DNA of 64,000 nt from assembly GCA_023213315.1 (NCBI GenBank), contig JAKCPI010014905.1, forward strand, positions 80,855-144,854, in the 5' to 3' direction. Positions 23,801-31,901 of the stretch are shown piece by piece (within the stretch, counting starts at the first letter, position 1; each line of letters opens with the position of its first letter). The notes below the pieces were generated by a model, which was given only the letters and a program-made list of their open reading frames with translations, was not told the origin of the DNA and made no database searches. The DNA comes from Euborellia annulipes. Lineage: Eukaryota > Arthropoda > Insecta > Dermaptera > Anisolabididae. The translations under genes and the position numbers were made by a program.

Positions 23801-26800
23801 AAGCTTTTGAATTTTCAATTTATATTTTGAATGAACTTTTCACTCAAAATTATAACCAATAATAATAATAATTTTTACAAAACAATGGGAATTGAAAATC
23901 TTCACTGTGTTAAATATATTTTTAAGAATAGTATATTTGTTATTTTATAAGGATACACTTTATATTTTTATACCTTCCAAAAGCGTCACATGTCTTGAAA
24001 CGTGGACTTAGTTGATCGTTGTGTGAAGGAAAATTAAACTGAAACTCCAACGGGTGAGGAGATAGCGTTCTTATCGCTTTTTTCTCAATCGGGGTCTCTA
24101 TAAAAAAATTGTTTACAACAGTTTTCCCATAAATTAGCTTAATATAAACAAATCAATAAATTTCACTTCAACTATATCCTGTGGGATGTTAAATAAACGA
24201 AATAATACTAGCTGTTTCTCTTTCTTCATCCTGATACACTTGAACTATATCCTCCCTCACTCAAGTATCTGAACAGTGAAGCTTTTGAATTTTCAAAAAA
24301 CAATGGAAATTCAAAAGCTTCACTTTCTAGATATATTTTTAAGAATATAAGAATACACTTTATATTTTTATACCTTCCAAAAGCGTCACATGTCTTGAAA
24401 CGTGGACTTAGTTGATCGTTGCGTGAAGGAAAATTAAACAGAAACTCCAACGGGTGAGGAGATCGCGTTCTTATCGTCTTTTTCCTCAATCGGAGTCTCA
24501 ACAAAAATTTATTATAAAATATATAGTGGTAGTTGAGTTAACATGATCTTGGTAAAGATTATCTCACTTTTCAGAGCTATATAACTCTTAGGCAACAATA
24601 ATAAATTTAATTTATTTGATTGTTGAGAAATATATACAATTATATATTTAATTTTGAAAAATATAATTGTATAATTATTGATAATATTATTGCCTTCTAA
24701 AAGCGTCAGATGTCTTGAATTGTAGACTTTCTTGATCGTTGAATGAAGGTAAATTAAGAAGGAACTCCAACGGGTGAGAATATTGCGTTCTTCTCGCATT
24801 TATCCTCAATCGGGGTACCAACAAATTAATCCCATTGTTATAGCTCATACCGCTATAAACTATAAAATGTTTTAATTAGTATTATTTTGTTCTTTCAGAA
24901 GCATTACGGGCGATCGATGAGGCAGGATGTGATATCCTTACGCGAAGAAGAATTCGCGAGACAAACGAACTTCCTGGCGCCCTTTGGCACATTTACCACG
25001 CTCGGGACGCGGACAAAATCCGTGACCTTATGCACAAGGTATCCATCGAACAAGGCAACCGCCTTGAACCCCACCATGACCCCATCCACGACCAAAGTTA
25101 TTACCTGGACGGTCCTCTACGGCAACGTCTCTACAAAGAGTATGGAGTCGAGGGCTACGCAATCGTCCAGTGTTTAGGGGATGCTGTGTTTATCCCTGCC
25201 GGGGCTCCGCATCAGGTACACATCTCATTTTTATTTATATTATTATAAAATTAATTAATAGCACGATTGATTGTTTTATTTTGATGATGATATACTAAAA
25301 CAACTGACACTTCTTTATGGAGTTGTATTTGAGCTTTTTAACCGTCTGAGTTCTACAAAGAGTGATTATTAATAATGCATTTGAAAGAAAATATTATTAC
25401 GCATGTGTATTTATATCAAAATTTTGGCATGAAAAAAGTAAAATATCAAGTTATTTAGGCTTGTAATAAGAAAAAAGAATTTAATAAACCTTTTTTTTTT
25501 AGTAAATTTCTTAATTATTGAATTTTATTTAACTCTTTTCTTCTTAAAAGAGAACAAACTTCAAAGTTATGAAAAAATAAAGCAAGCAGAAATAAAAATC
25601 ATACTGCCGAATAAAAATTATTTGTCCAATTTAAACTTATTAATAAAACTATCGTATGTCTTGATCAATTTGAAACTAATTTTTTTTTTTTTTGTGCATT
25701 TTTATTTTGAAATTTTTTACATTTTCAACTAATAACATATTTTACTAATTTATTTTTCTATGATGAAAATGATCATTACTGCCACCATCTAATAGTAGAA
25801 AATTCGTAAAATTATAAATAAGTTATTTTATTAATATTATCAACTTTTTACTTTCTCTTAACTTCACAGTATTTTTTACTTCTCTATTCTTGAAAATGAG
25901 AAGAGAATTATCCAAATATATATTTTATATTATAATATTATATGGTTAGGTAGGCAGGGATAAATCGTTAAGGTTATGGAGAAAATACACTGTGGTTGTT
26001 TTCCACATTAAAATAATTTAGCAAATAATTCAGATTGCCTACGCGCTACCATTAAATATCAATTATTTTTGTTATTTATTTTATAAATGGCATTAATTTG
26101 GACAAGTAGAAAATTTTATTTAGTTTTTTTTAAAGCAAATTTATTGAGATATCTTAAGGCCTGTTTACTCGCTACGATAAATCGTAACGATGTGATTGAC
26201 AAATTTATTGCTTCAATAAATCGAAAGAGTGGAGTACTGTTTACACGCTACGATAAATCGAAACGATTTATCGATTTATTGTCATATTTCGTTGTCGACA
26301 GGTATCGACTTCAATGCAAACTGAGTGAAATCGTTTGAATTTGCAGAATTGATGCCTGGCGCGATCAATCATCCAATTCCAATTAATCGCTAAAATGTCA
26401 TTTACATCCAACGATAAATCGAAACAATTCGATCGTTTCTATAAATTGCTACGATTTATCGTAGCGTGTATACCGGCCTTTATGTTTTATTTGTTTTTAT
26501 ACAAGACATTTTTAAAAAATGATTGTGCATAGTGTTGTTTTTTTATGATAATAACATTCTTCATTATAATTAGATTTTTGCATTCATAATAACACTCTTT
26601 ACTAATTGTATATCAAAATTTTTTTTGTTTCTTTGAAAATATATTTAATTTTTTTTTTCTTTGTTTACCTCTCACTTCATAGGTCCGTAATTTACACAAC
26701 TGCATTAAAGTCGCTGAGGACTTCGTATCACCTGAGAATGTTTCGCATTGTTTCCATCTTACCCAAGAATTCCGTGAGCTCTCCGATACACATACAAACC

Positions 26801-26958
26801 ACGAGGACAAACTCCAAATCAAGAATATCATCTACCACGCGGTCAAAGACTCCCTCTCCGTGCTCGAACGGGTCGCTCAACAAGAAATGGAACAACATAA
26901 ACAACCAGCAGAAAATAACCCAAATAGCAACATCAAGTCTGAGGCTCAGAGTACGTGA
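13815..26958 (+). CDS. KDM3: KDM3/JMJD1-type JmjC histone H3K9 demethylase (9 coding exons)
   Basis: Predicted 1,626-residue nuclear enzyme of the KDM3 (JHDM2) family. These Fe(II)/2-oxoglutarate dioxygenases remove methyl groups from H3K9me1/2. Exons: 13,800-14,162, 14,251-14,571, 15,164-17,068, 17,836-17,986, 20,496-20,626, 21,378-21,815, 22,482-23,475, 24,899-25,215, 26,683-26,958; all junctions are GT/AG and in phase. Domain order: His/Ala- and Pro-rich disordered N-terminus, AT-hook at about residue 750, family-specific CRECR segment at about 809, C6-type zinc finger at 924-949, LRELL (LXXLL) at about 1117, and JmjC with iron ligands His1403, Asp1405 and His1534. The C-terminus after JmjC matches the vertebrate KDM3 end. 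Start chosen at the first in-frame ATG of exon 2. Upstream coding exons cannot be excluded. Family assignment is firm. Confidence 0.93.
14251..14571 (+). CDS. KDM3: KDM3 coding exon 2
   Basis: Residues 117-223, Pro/Ser-rich and probably disordered. Acceptor TTGTTCAG, donor AAG then GTGCCC, both phase 0. It follows an 88-bp intron. Confidence 0.75.
14572..15163 (+). other. KDM3 intron, AT-rich
   Basis: About 590 bp of AT-rich sequence. I see no gene, repeat copy or structured RNA in it. Confidence 0.7.
15164..17068 (+). CDS. KDM3: KDM3 large exon: disordered region, AT-hook, CRECR segment
   Basis: Residues 224-858. Long Pro/Ser/Thr-rich stretches with polyproline runs and Lys-rich segments are probably disordered and nuclear. 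RKRGRRPKT near residue 750 is an AT-hook. From about residue 809, KCRECRW and the following [10 protein letters not shown] align well with the segment in front of the zinc finger in vertebrate KDM3 proteins. Acceptor GTGCAG, donor GAG then GTTGGT, phase 0 on both sides. Confidence 0.92.
17069..17835 (+). other. KDM3 intron with GC-richer block at 17,220-17,420
   Basis: The block can form TGAGCAT/ATGCTCA (17,235 and 17,288) and TGGCGTAG/CTACGCCA hairpins with an ACACAA between them, a layout loosely like an H/ACA RNA. I could not find an ACA box at the right place. It is open in one frame, but KDM3 homology does not call for an extra exon here. Confidence 0.3.
17836..17986 (+). CDS. KDM3: KDM3 exon 4
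   Basis: Starts DDLKLWLPS and ends with [20 protein letters not shown] sequence, matching the conserved stretch just before the KDM3 zinc finger. Phase 0 in; leaves one G for the next exon. Confidence 0.92.
19880..20100. promoter_or_regulatory. GC-richer intronic block, possible regulatory element
   Basis: Contains TGCCAGGGGCGCTCT (resembles a CTCF core but is one G short) and paired ATGGCC/ATATGG motifs. It lies about 400 bp before the zinc-finger exon, where an internal promoter could make a short catalytic isoform. Speculative. Confidence 0.25.
20186..20385 (+). repeat. Minisatellite: five units of about 41 bp, each with an E-box
   Basis: The repeated unit contains TTTTAGCACGTGTTTATTTA and AGTAAAATAGGC. 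Four of five units keep the palindromic E-box CACGTG and one has CATGTG. Units differ only by T-run length and single bases, so the array is young or homogenised. Confidence 0.9.
20496..20626 (+). CDS. KDM3: KDM3 zinc-finger exon
   Basis: Encodes the hallmark cysteine cluster [18 protein letters not shown] plus CIDCYK (residues 924-951), nearly identical in spacing to vertebrate KDM3A/B. This zinc finger is needed for demethylase function in the family. First codon is completed by the G of the previous exon. Donor AAG then GTAAAT. Confidence 0.95.
20627..21377 (+). other. KDM3 intron with long homopolymers
   Basis: Holds C-runs near 20,803, about 45 T at 20,840-20,882 and an A-run at 21,266. 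No gene or repeat family recognised. The homopolymer lengths may be unreliable in assembly. Confidence 0.6.
21378..21815 (+). CDS. KDM3: KDM3 exon 6
   Basis: Residues 953-1098. [20 protein letters not shown] and the HEARALWNI region align with the segment after the zinc finger in KDM3 proteins. The end, [16 protein letters not shown], matches the conserved HWLADLA motif. Phase 0 at both ends. Confidence 0.93.
21970..22060 (-). mobile_element. Fragment of a transposon also found at 43,660-43,745
   Basis: CTCTTGCAAAAGATGG, GGCTAGTCTAA and AGCCGGCATTATCA match the reverse strand of 43,670-43,735 with few differences. Short remnant. Confidence 0.55.
22206..22348 (+). ncRNA. Intronic H/ACA-type snoRNA, divergent copy 0
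   Basis: Hairpin 1 closes with GCCTGAA and TTCAGGC (7 bp). The hinge AAAGTA fits the H box ANANNA. Hairpin 2 closes with ACTCC/GGAGT, continues with GGAAG/CTTCC and ends in a CAGT/ACTG stem. ACA follows at 22,343-22,345 with exactly three bases to the predicted 3' end. Sequence differs widely from copies 1-4 but keeps TTCTTGAA, GTGGAC, GATCGT, AACTCC, GGGTGAGG and CAATCGG. It lies in the preceding intron of the same host gene, 133 nt before the acceptor. The guided target is unknown. Confidence 0.75.
22482..23475 (+). CDS. KDM3: KDM3 exon 7: LXXLL and first part of JmjC domain
   Basis: Starts with a Ser/Asp-rich run, then TLRELLIRP (an LXXLL motif, used in this family to contact nuclear receptors). 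The JmjC region follows: [14 protein letters not shown]-like [32 protein letters not shown], and [19 protein letters not shown] with iron ligands His1403 and Asp1405. Acceptor TTTTTCAG, donor AAAG then GTAAAC (one base carried over). Confidence 0.96.
23566..23700 (+). ncRNA. Intronic H/ACA-type snoRNA, copy 1
   Basis: CCTTC/GAAGG closes hairpin 1. ATATTA at 23,624-23,629 fits the H box. Hairpin 2 closes with GAAACTCC and GGGGTCTC, with an inner GGGTGAG/CTCAATC stem and an AGCG/CGCT tip. ACA at 23,695-23,697 is three bases from the end. Length 135 nt is normal for H/ACA snoRNAs, and intronic location is the usual animal arrangement. Confidence 0.8.
23973..24105 (+). ncRNA. Intronic H/ACA-type snoRNA, copy 2 (ATA variant)
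   Basis: Same two hairpins and an AAATTA hinge (24,031-24,036). The tail box reads ATA (24,100-24,102) instead of ACA, a variant seen in some functional H/ACA RNAs but possibly a sign of decay. Nearly identical to copy 3 over hairpin 1. Confidence 0.75.
24373..24506 (+). ncRNA. Intronic H/ACA-type snoRNA, copy 3
   Basis: CCTTCC/GAAGG stem, AAATTA hinge (24,431-24,436) and second hairpin closed by ACTCC/GGAGT. ACA at 24,501-24,503 is three bases from the 3' end. The U-G pair of copies 1 and 2 in hairpin 2 is U-A here. Confidence 0.8.
24693..24826 (+). ncRNA. Intronic H/ACA-type snoRNA, copy 4
   Basis: CCTTC/GAAGG stem, AAATTA hinge (24,751-24,756), ACA at 24,821-24,823. The base of hairpin 2 is GGAACTCC with GGGGTACC, so an A-U pair in the other copies is G-C here: a compensatory change. 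The 3' end is 72 nt before the intron's acceptor. Confidence 0.8.
24899..25215 (+). CDS. KDM3: KDM3 exon 8: JmjC domain, third iron ligand
   Basis: [20 protein letters not shown], then DHDPIHDQ-like [13 protein letters not shown], and [13 protein letters not shown] with the last iron ligand His1534. Every block matches the KDM3 JmjC core. Donor CAG then GTACAC, phase 0. Confidence 0.96.
25216..26682 (+). other. KDM3 last intron
   Basis: AT-rich, with one recognisable insertion, the MITE at 26,156-26,480. Nothing else supportable. Confidence 0.6.
26156..26480. mobile_element. MITE with long terminal inverted repeats rich in CGATAAATCG
   Basis: Ends AAGGCCTGTTTACTCGCTAC and (reversed) AAGGCCGGTATACACGCTAC, each continuing into GATAAATCG. 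Internal copies of CGATAAATCGAAACGATTTATCG-type palindrome sit at 26,250-26,275 and 26,410-26,440. TAA/TTT at the borders hints at a 3-bp target duplication as in PIF/Harbinger elements, but the superfamily is not certain. Confidence 0.7.
26683..26958 (+). CDS. KDM3: KDM3 last exon
   Basis: [20 protein letters not shown], then [13 protein letters not shown] and [19 protein letters not shown] match the C-terminal end of KDM3 proteins. A short tail ends with a TGA at 26,956-26,958. A weak donor-like GTACGT overlaps the stop. Confidence 0.95.
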   Translation, partial: VRNLHNCIKVAEDFVSPENVSHCFHLTQEFRELSDTHTNHEDKLQIKNIIYHAVKDSLSVLERVAQQEMEQHKQPAENNPNSNIKSEAQST

Positions 26959-27881
26959 TCTCTCTCTCTCTCTATCTCAAATTCTCTCTATCTTATTTCT
27001 CAAGTGTTCTTAATCGTCTCTCGTTTCTTGTATCTTTCTCTATACACTTTATACTTCACTGAAGTGACCATTAAAACATTCTTATTGTACAAATATCCTT
27101 CCCTATATTAAAAAGTTGAAAAAAAAAAATATATTTAAAAGAAAGTCGTTTTTCTGTTAATTAAAAAAAAATAAATATAATTTATTTTTGATTTTTTTTT
27201 TTTAATTGTGAATTTTGGACCCAAGGTCGTTATTTTTTTTTGTTTACCTATGGACATAATGAATCAAAATAAAATGATTCTATTCAAAACAACAGACTCC
27301 AATCTGTTAAGTAAAAAAAAAAGCATTTTTTATGTACAAAGTGTTTTTTATATGTAAAAATAAAAAAAAATATTGAAAAAAAAAAATTTTAAATATTTCA
27401 AAAAATTTCAATTTAAGTGGCAGTGGTTTTTTACAAAAAAAAAAAAATGAAAAAAAATAAAAAAAAATGAAAATATGAAAAAAAGATGCATAATTTCTAG
27501 TGCCAATAATTTGTAAAATGCGCGATAATTATATATATATACAAAACTAGAAATCCCTGGCAAAAAAAATACAAGATAAAGATATTATCTTATTCAATTT
27601 AAAATTTAGATTATTCTATTTTAAAAGGTATGTAGTAAGATCACTTATAAGATCTAAAATATTTTGCATTTAACATAATTAAATGATTGGAAAACCTTTT
27701 TAATTTAAATAATTTTGAACTAGAATTTTTTGTCTGTTGAAATTCTGGTTATAAATAAAAAAATACTATTCTTCAGTTAGACCTTCTTAAAGAATAAAGG
27801 TGGCTAAACGCTTGGCCTGAAAATTTAAAGTAAAATCTTGGTACAGGCATGCTTGTCAAGTTTGCTTGTCAAGTTAACGTA

Positions 27882-27990
27882 AGATTTAAACTTTCGACCG
27901 TCTGCTCTTATTGAAGCATTTTGTAAATTAAAATTACACAAATTAAACACTAGGTTATTTGTTTCAAAGGTTTTATTAATTAATCTTACA
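27882..27990 (+). mobile_element. Single arm of the hammerhead-type fold-back family
   Basis: TTTAAACTTTCGACCGT, then AAACACTAGGTTATTTG and CAAAGGTTTTATTAATTAA match the left part of the 9,660 element. The hammerhead-like part and the second arm are absent. Confidence 0.6.
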
Positions 27991-30289
27991 TTACTATAAA
28001 TTGGATATTTTCTAAAGACTGAAGTTTTGGAGAAACGAAATCTAAATAAAATCAAAATATAAAATTATTGAAATATTTAATTTAAAAAGGTCATTATTCA
28101 ATCATTTGTTTAAATTAAACATTTATATAATTCTTTTTTTTTTTTTTCATTTTCTGATACATACAAATAATTATTGCGTATGCATCTGAAATTGGCAACA
28201 ATCGTTGGAATTTAATTATTGTTTAAAATATTTGGAATATTAATCGCCAGGAAAACAAATTTATTTTGTTATTAAAATTTATTACCTTTTTTTTTGTTAA
28301 AGTTTCAAAATTGCGCATTTTCCCTTGATCTCAAATGTATGAATATTTTTTTGTGTCGAGATGTACAACGAAATAAACTCGATCCAGTATTGAAAAAAAA
28401 AAAATGAAAAATGAAAAAAAAATTTAAAAAATAGAATAAATGAGTGATAATAACAAATTCTTCACAAAGAGTCACGCATATACATACATACTTACACACT
28501 CATTCACCATCAATCATCCTTTGTATATTTGTTTTATATAAAATACATATGTATAATATTTATATATATATATATCCATATATATATTATACATAGTCAT
28601 TTTTCAATTAATTCTCATGAATGAATGAACGAATGGCAATTTTTTTTTAAATATTGTAATTTATTCTTTGCTTTTTTTTTATAAATATATAAATATAAGT
28701 CGACTGTTAATAATAAATTCACACATATACATTATGATTGTACAGTAAAAATAAGATTTAAGCCGGAAGAGAACAAAAAGCGCCTATTGTGCAATTTTAG
28801 TGGAAACATATGTTGTTTGTACAGGTACTTTTAATATTATTTATGTTTCACTAAAAAGAACTGAAAATATTAAAAAGTAAAAATAAAAAAATATATATAT
28901 AAATATATATATTAAAATAGATAAAAAAAAAACAAGTTTAAAAAAAGTTTTTGTACTGTGTATAAAATAATAATGTAAGGATAAAATTAATAACCTTTTC
29001 ATTATTTTTTTTTTAATTTTTTTTTTTTTTACTTTATTTTTAATTTTCCTTTTTTTTGAGTTTATAGTTTCCTCATAAGTTGTCTAAAGAAGATAAAAAT
29101 AATTTCAAAAATTTAAACAAAAAAGAATTTCAATTTTTTTTTTATATAGGTCTAATTAATATTGATCAATATTAACTCTTTTTGGTAAATATATTAGCAA
29201 TTTTAATATTTATTAATTCCAATTTCTTCTTTTTTTTTTTTTTTAATGACTAATAAGATTTTCAAAGAATTCTAAAAATTAATCCAATTTTATGTCAAAA
29301 TCGGAAAATAATAAATTTCAAGTTTAAAATTTGGCATAGATTATTTTCCAAGGATTAATCCACTTTAAGACCACTGCAACTATATTTGAACATTTTTTTA
29401 TATGTATTTCTTTTTAAAAGATTTTATTTTACAGGAAAAGCATGTTTTGGTCCTAAGACAATTCACTCCAGGGGATCAACTACACTATCTTTAATAACGT
29501 TTATTAATTTACTTATATTATCATCTTTACACTATCCTTAAATCTTGAAGAAACAAATATACATATTCCAGAAATTAGGAGATCGAAACTATAGTGGAAA
29601 TAGTCAATTACAAGTTTACTTTTTTAGTACTGGAGTCGAATTCTATTTTATAAACAATTTTTCACTTGGAATTGTGTCTCTTGTCAATTTGCATAGAAGA
29701 AATTTTTGCTTGTTCAATAGACTTTCCCAACAATTTTAAGGTCACTTAAACAATTGGGTGTTTAGACAATATAATAATTGAGAATTATCAACGTGTCATT
29801 ATAAGAAGTAATTTTTAAATTTTTTTTTAACAAGTATAAAACGGGACGTCATTTGACCCCCAAGGATTTGGAAGAAAACAGTAAATTCATTTGGGCAACT
29901 GAGATAGATTTAGTCCACTATTTGTAATAATTTATAATAAACTTAAATTAAAATTTGTTACATTCATAACAATACTAATGGAGGTACCTTTTATGGTTTC
30001 AAAATAATAAATTGATTAACTTGAACTCCATTTGTATAGAAAATGATTTGATAAATTAATCAAAGGTTATAATAAATTATTATCAATTTGGAAAACTTGA
30101 TTCGCTGTCTATTGATTGAAAGATGACCAAATTAACACCATAAAAAAAAATTCACAAGCAATCTGTAAATTCATTAAATTTATGCTTCAGAAAATGACAT
30201 ACATCAATAGAACGGTATGAACAGTGACATTTAATCTTCTAAACTTTTGAAACAAAGAAATTTGATGGCTAAACTATAATCCAGAGGAG

Positions 30290-30670
30290 CTATTCTACTC
30301 TAAGCTTTTGAATCATCCTTCTACAGGTTTTACATAAATACAGATTAACAGCCTTCATCAAAAATAAAGGATGTTTGACATAACTTAAAACCAGGTCCAA
30401 ATTTAGACAACTAGACCTATACAGGTAAGTAAATTCATCTTTGGAGACTACGCATCCTGAATTTGAGTAGATTACAATAATAGACCATGAACCCATGATT
30501 ATGTTTACTAAATTTATTAAAGAATTATTCAATATTTTTTTCCTTTGGTTTTTACCCTTAATATCAAGCGAAAAACAAGGAAATCCTGAAATAGTATACA
30601 GGCCCAGGATCTGGTAAAATTCTCGGCTGATTATCTCTTCCAAACAGTAGGACTTTTTTAATAATAACAT
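30290..30670 (-). CDS. Uncharacterised 126-codon ORF
   Basis: Open minus-strand frame with alternating hydrophobic and Cys-containing segments (for example SSCLNLDLVLSYVKHP). No family recognised, no splice or promoter evidence, and codon content close to background. It may be a random frame or a remnant of a membrane-receptor exon. Confidence 0.15.
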   Translation of the reverse strand: MLLLKKSYCLEEIISREFYQILGLYTISGFPCFSLDIKGKNQRKKILNNSLINLVNIIMGSWSIIVIYSNSGCVVSKDEFTYLYRSSCLNLDLVLSYVKHPLFLMKAVNLYLCKTCRRMIQKLRVE

Positions 30671-30925
30671 TTATTTCATTATGACCTATTTAGACAAAAT
30701 TTTAGGTTTTTTTTTTCATATAAAATCATTTGTTTTTTATGTTAAAAAAATACCTTGACAGGGTTTAAACTCTTCCCCCCCCCCCCTCCGAATCTCAAAA
30801 AAAAAAAAAAAAAAAAATATAGAGAGAAAAGTATACGGTTAAAATTTTAAAACCTGTGAAAAATAATAAAAAAATATCTTTCATTTCTAAATTTATTTGG
30901 GGGGGAGGCATTCGCTTAAAACGTA

Positions 30926-31129
30926 CAGTGAGGGACAATATTAAGTCCCACCCATGCGTTTTCTACTTGAGATTATTTCATTGTTTTTTAAAAAATATAT
31001 ATTTTATAATGGATTCATGGTTCAAACCTAGAAAATTTCCAATAAAGATTTTTCTTTACTTTTATAAAAACAATGAAATAATCACAAGTAGAAAACGCAT
31101 GGGTGGGAGCTTAATATTGTCCCTCACTG
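30926..31129. mobile_element. Tc1-like palindromic MITE, copy 2
   Basis: Best-preserved copy. Ends CAGTGAGGGACAATATTAAG and its reverse complement, flanked by TA on both sides. Arms include CCCACCCATGCGTTTTCTAC. There is no coding sequence between the arms. Confidence 0.85.
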
Positions 31130-31574
31130 TACAACCCCCTTCTTTCTGGCAGTGCCGCAAAAAAGGGGGGGGGGCGCCCGAAGCGTATTAAAGAAAGGGG
31201 CGCTAACAAATAAAAATAACAAATTTAAAATTTTTTTTGTCATTAGAAGGAATATTTACAATGTATTATTTTATTATTTATCTAGAGTCGTCTGGCAACA
31301 GTGTCAGCTCTAGGGCGGGGGAGGGGGCATTGGAATTGGTCCAGGAGCGCCAGAATTTAAGGGCGGCAAATATATATAATAAATAATTTTTTTTTGGTAG
31401 GGGGGGTGCAAATTATAATCGGGCGCAAGTTTTCCTTGGTGCTTTCTGTATTTGGCCCTAATATAAAATATAGGTTAAACTTTTTTCTTTGTTAACTATT
31501 GAAAAACTATTTATATATGATTTTTATTAAGTAGTATAAAATTTAAATTTAATTAAGCGATCAACAATCATCCG

Positions 31575-31858
31575 AAAGTGATTGGTATATAATGCGAGAA
31601 ATGAGTAACAATAGGAATGCGCTGGGAGTCGCAGTCGCCCGAGGACACGACGATTATAGAAAGAGAAGCAGCTAATTTCATGCGGGTTGAAAGGGAGACG
31701 AAACCGAAATCCAATATGGCAGTGCATTTCTTTGCAAAACCCTCCATAGTATGTTTATAACAGGCTAGCCATTAAAACTCATGATTCAAATTGATTTTAT
31801 TATAAATTTAAAAATTTGCAACTATTATGCCAAAATAAACTAACCAATTTTAAAAAAC
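31575..31858 (+). promoter_or_regulatory. Likely USP34 promoter and 5' UTR
   Basis: An inverted CCAAT (ATTGG, 31,581) is followed by TATATAA at 31,586-31,592 and, about 30-45 bp on, a GC-richer stretch with GCAGTC where transcription could start. The region up to the ATG at 31,859 holds short upstream ORFs. TATA and CCAAT matches are common in AT-rich DNA, so this rests mainly on position. Confidence 0.35.
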
Positions 31859-31901
31859 ATGTGCGATATATGTGCCGATTTCTTAGATCTTTTACAATCA
31901 T
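31859..31901 (+). CDS. USP34: USP34 exon 1 (43 coding nt)
   Basis: ATG plus 14 codons (MCDICADFLDLLQS) and one base, then GTAAGT. The peptide aligns with the human USP34 start MCENCADLVEVLNEIS. Joined to exon 2 it restores a Tyr codon. Confidence 0.85.

Larger units (their letters stand above)
23476..24898 (+). other. KDM3 intron carrying four H/ACA-like RNAs in tandem
   Basis: The intron holds copies 1-4 of the RNA, starting at 23,566, 23,973, 24,373 and 24,693. Copies 1 and 2 share flanking sequence too (CATAAATTAGCTTAATATAA and CAAGTATCTG), so the array arose by tandem duplication of a unit of about 400 bp. A perfect 18-bp hairpin lies at 24,279-24,326. Confidence 0.75.
26959..31585. other. 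Spacer between KDM3 and USP34, including KDM3 3' UTR
   Basis: Very AT-rich, with several possible poly-A signals after 27,071 and no clear favourite. It holds part of the hammerhead fold-back family (27,882-27,985), microsatellites near 28,545-28,590 and a Tc1-like MITE (30,926). G-rich patches at 31,150-31,440 look like old DNA-transposon ends. No gene is supportable apart from a weak minus-strand ORF. Confidence 0.5.

Noticed and set aside
23470..24900. CRISPR-like array from the regularly spaced repeats
   Set aside because: Repeats are about 135 bp, 320-400 bp apart, in an animal intron, with snoRNA structure; CRISPR repeats are short and prokaryotic.
26945..26960. KDM3 coding continuing past 26,958 via the GTACGT donor
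   Set aside because: The conserved family end is already reached, and no downstream exon with homology was found.
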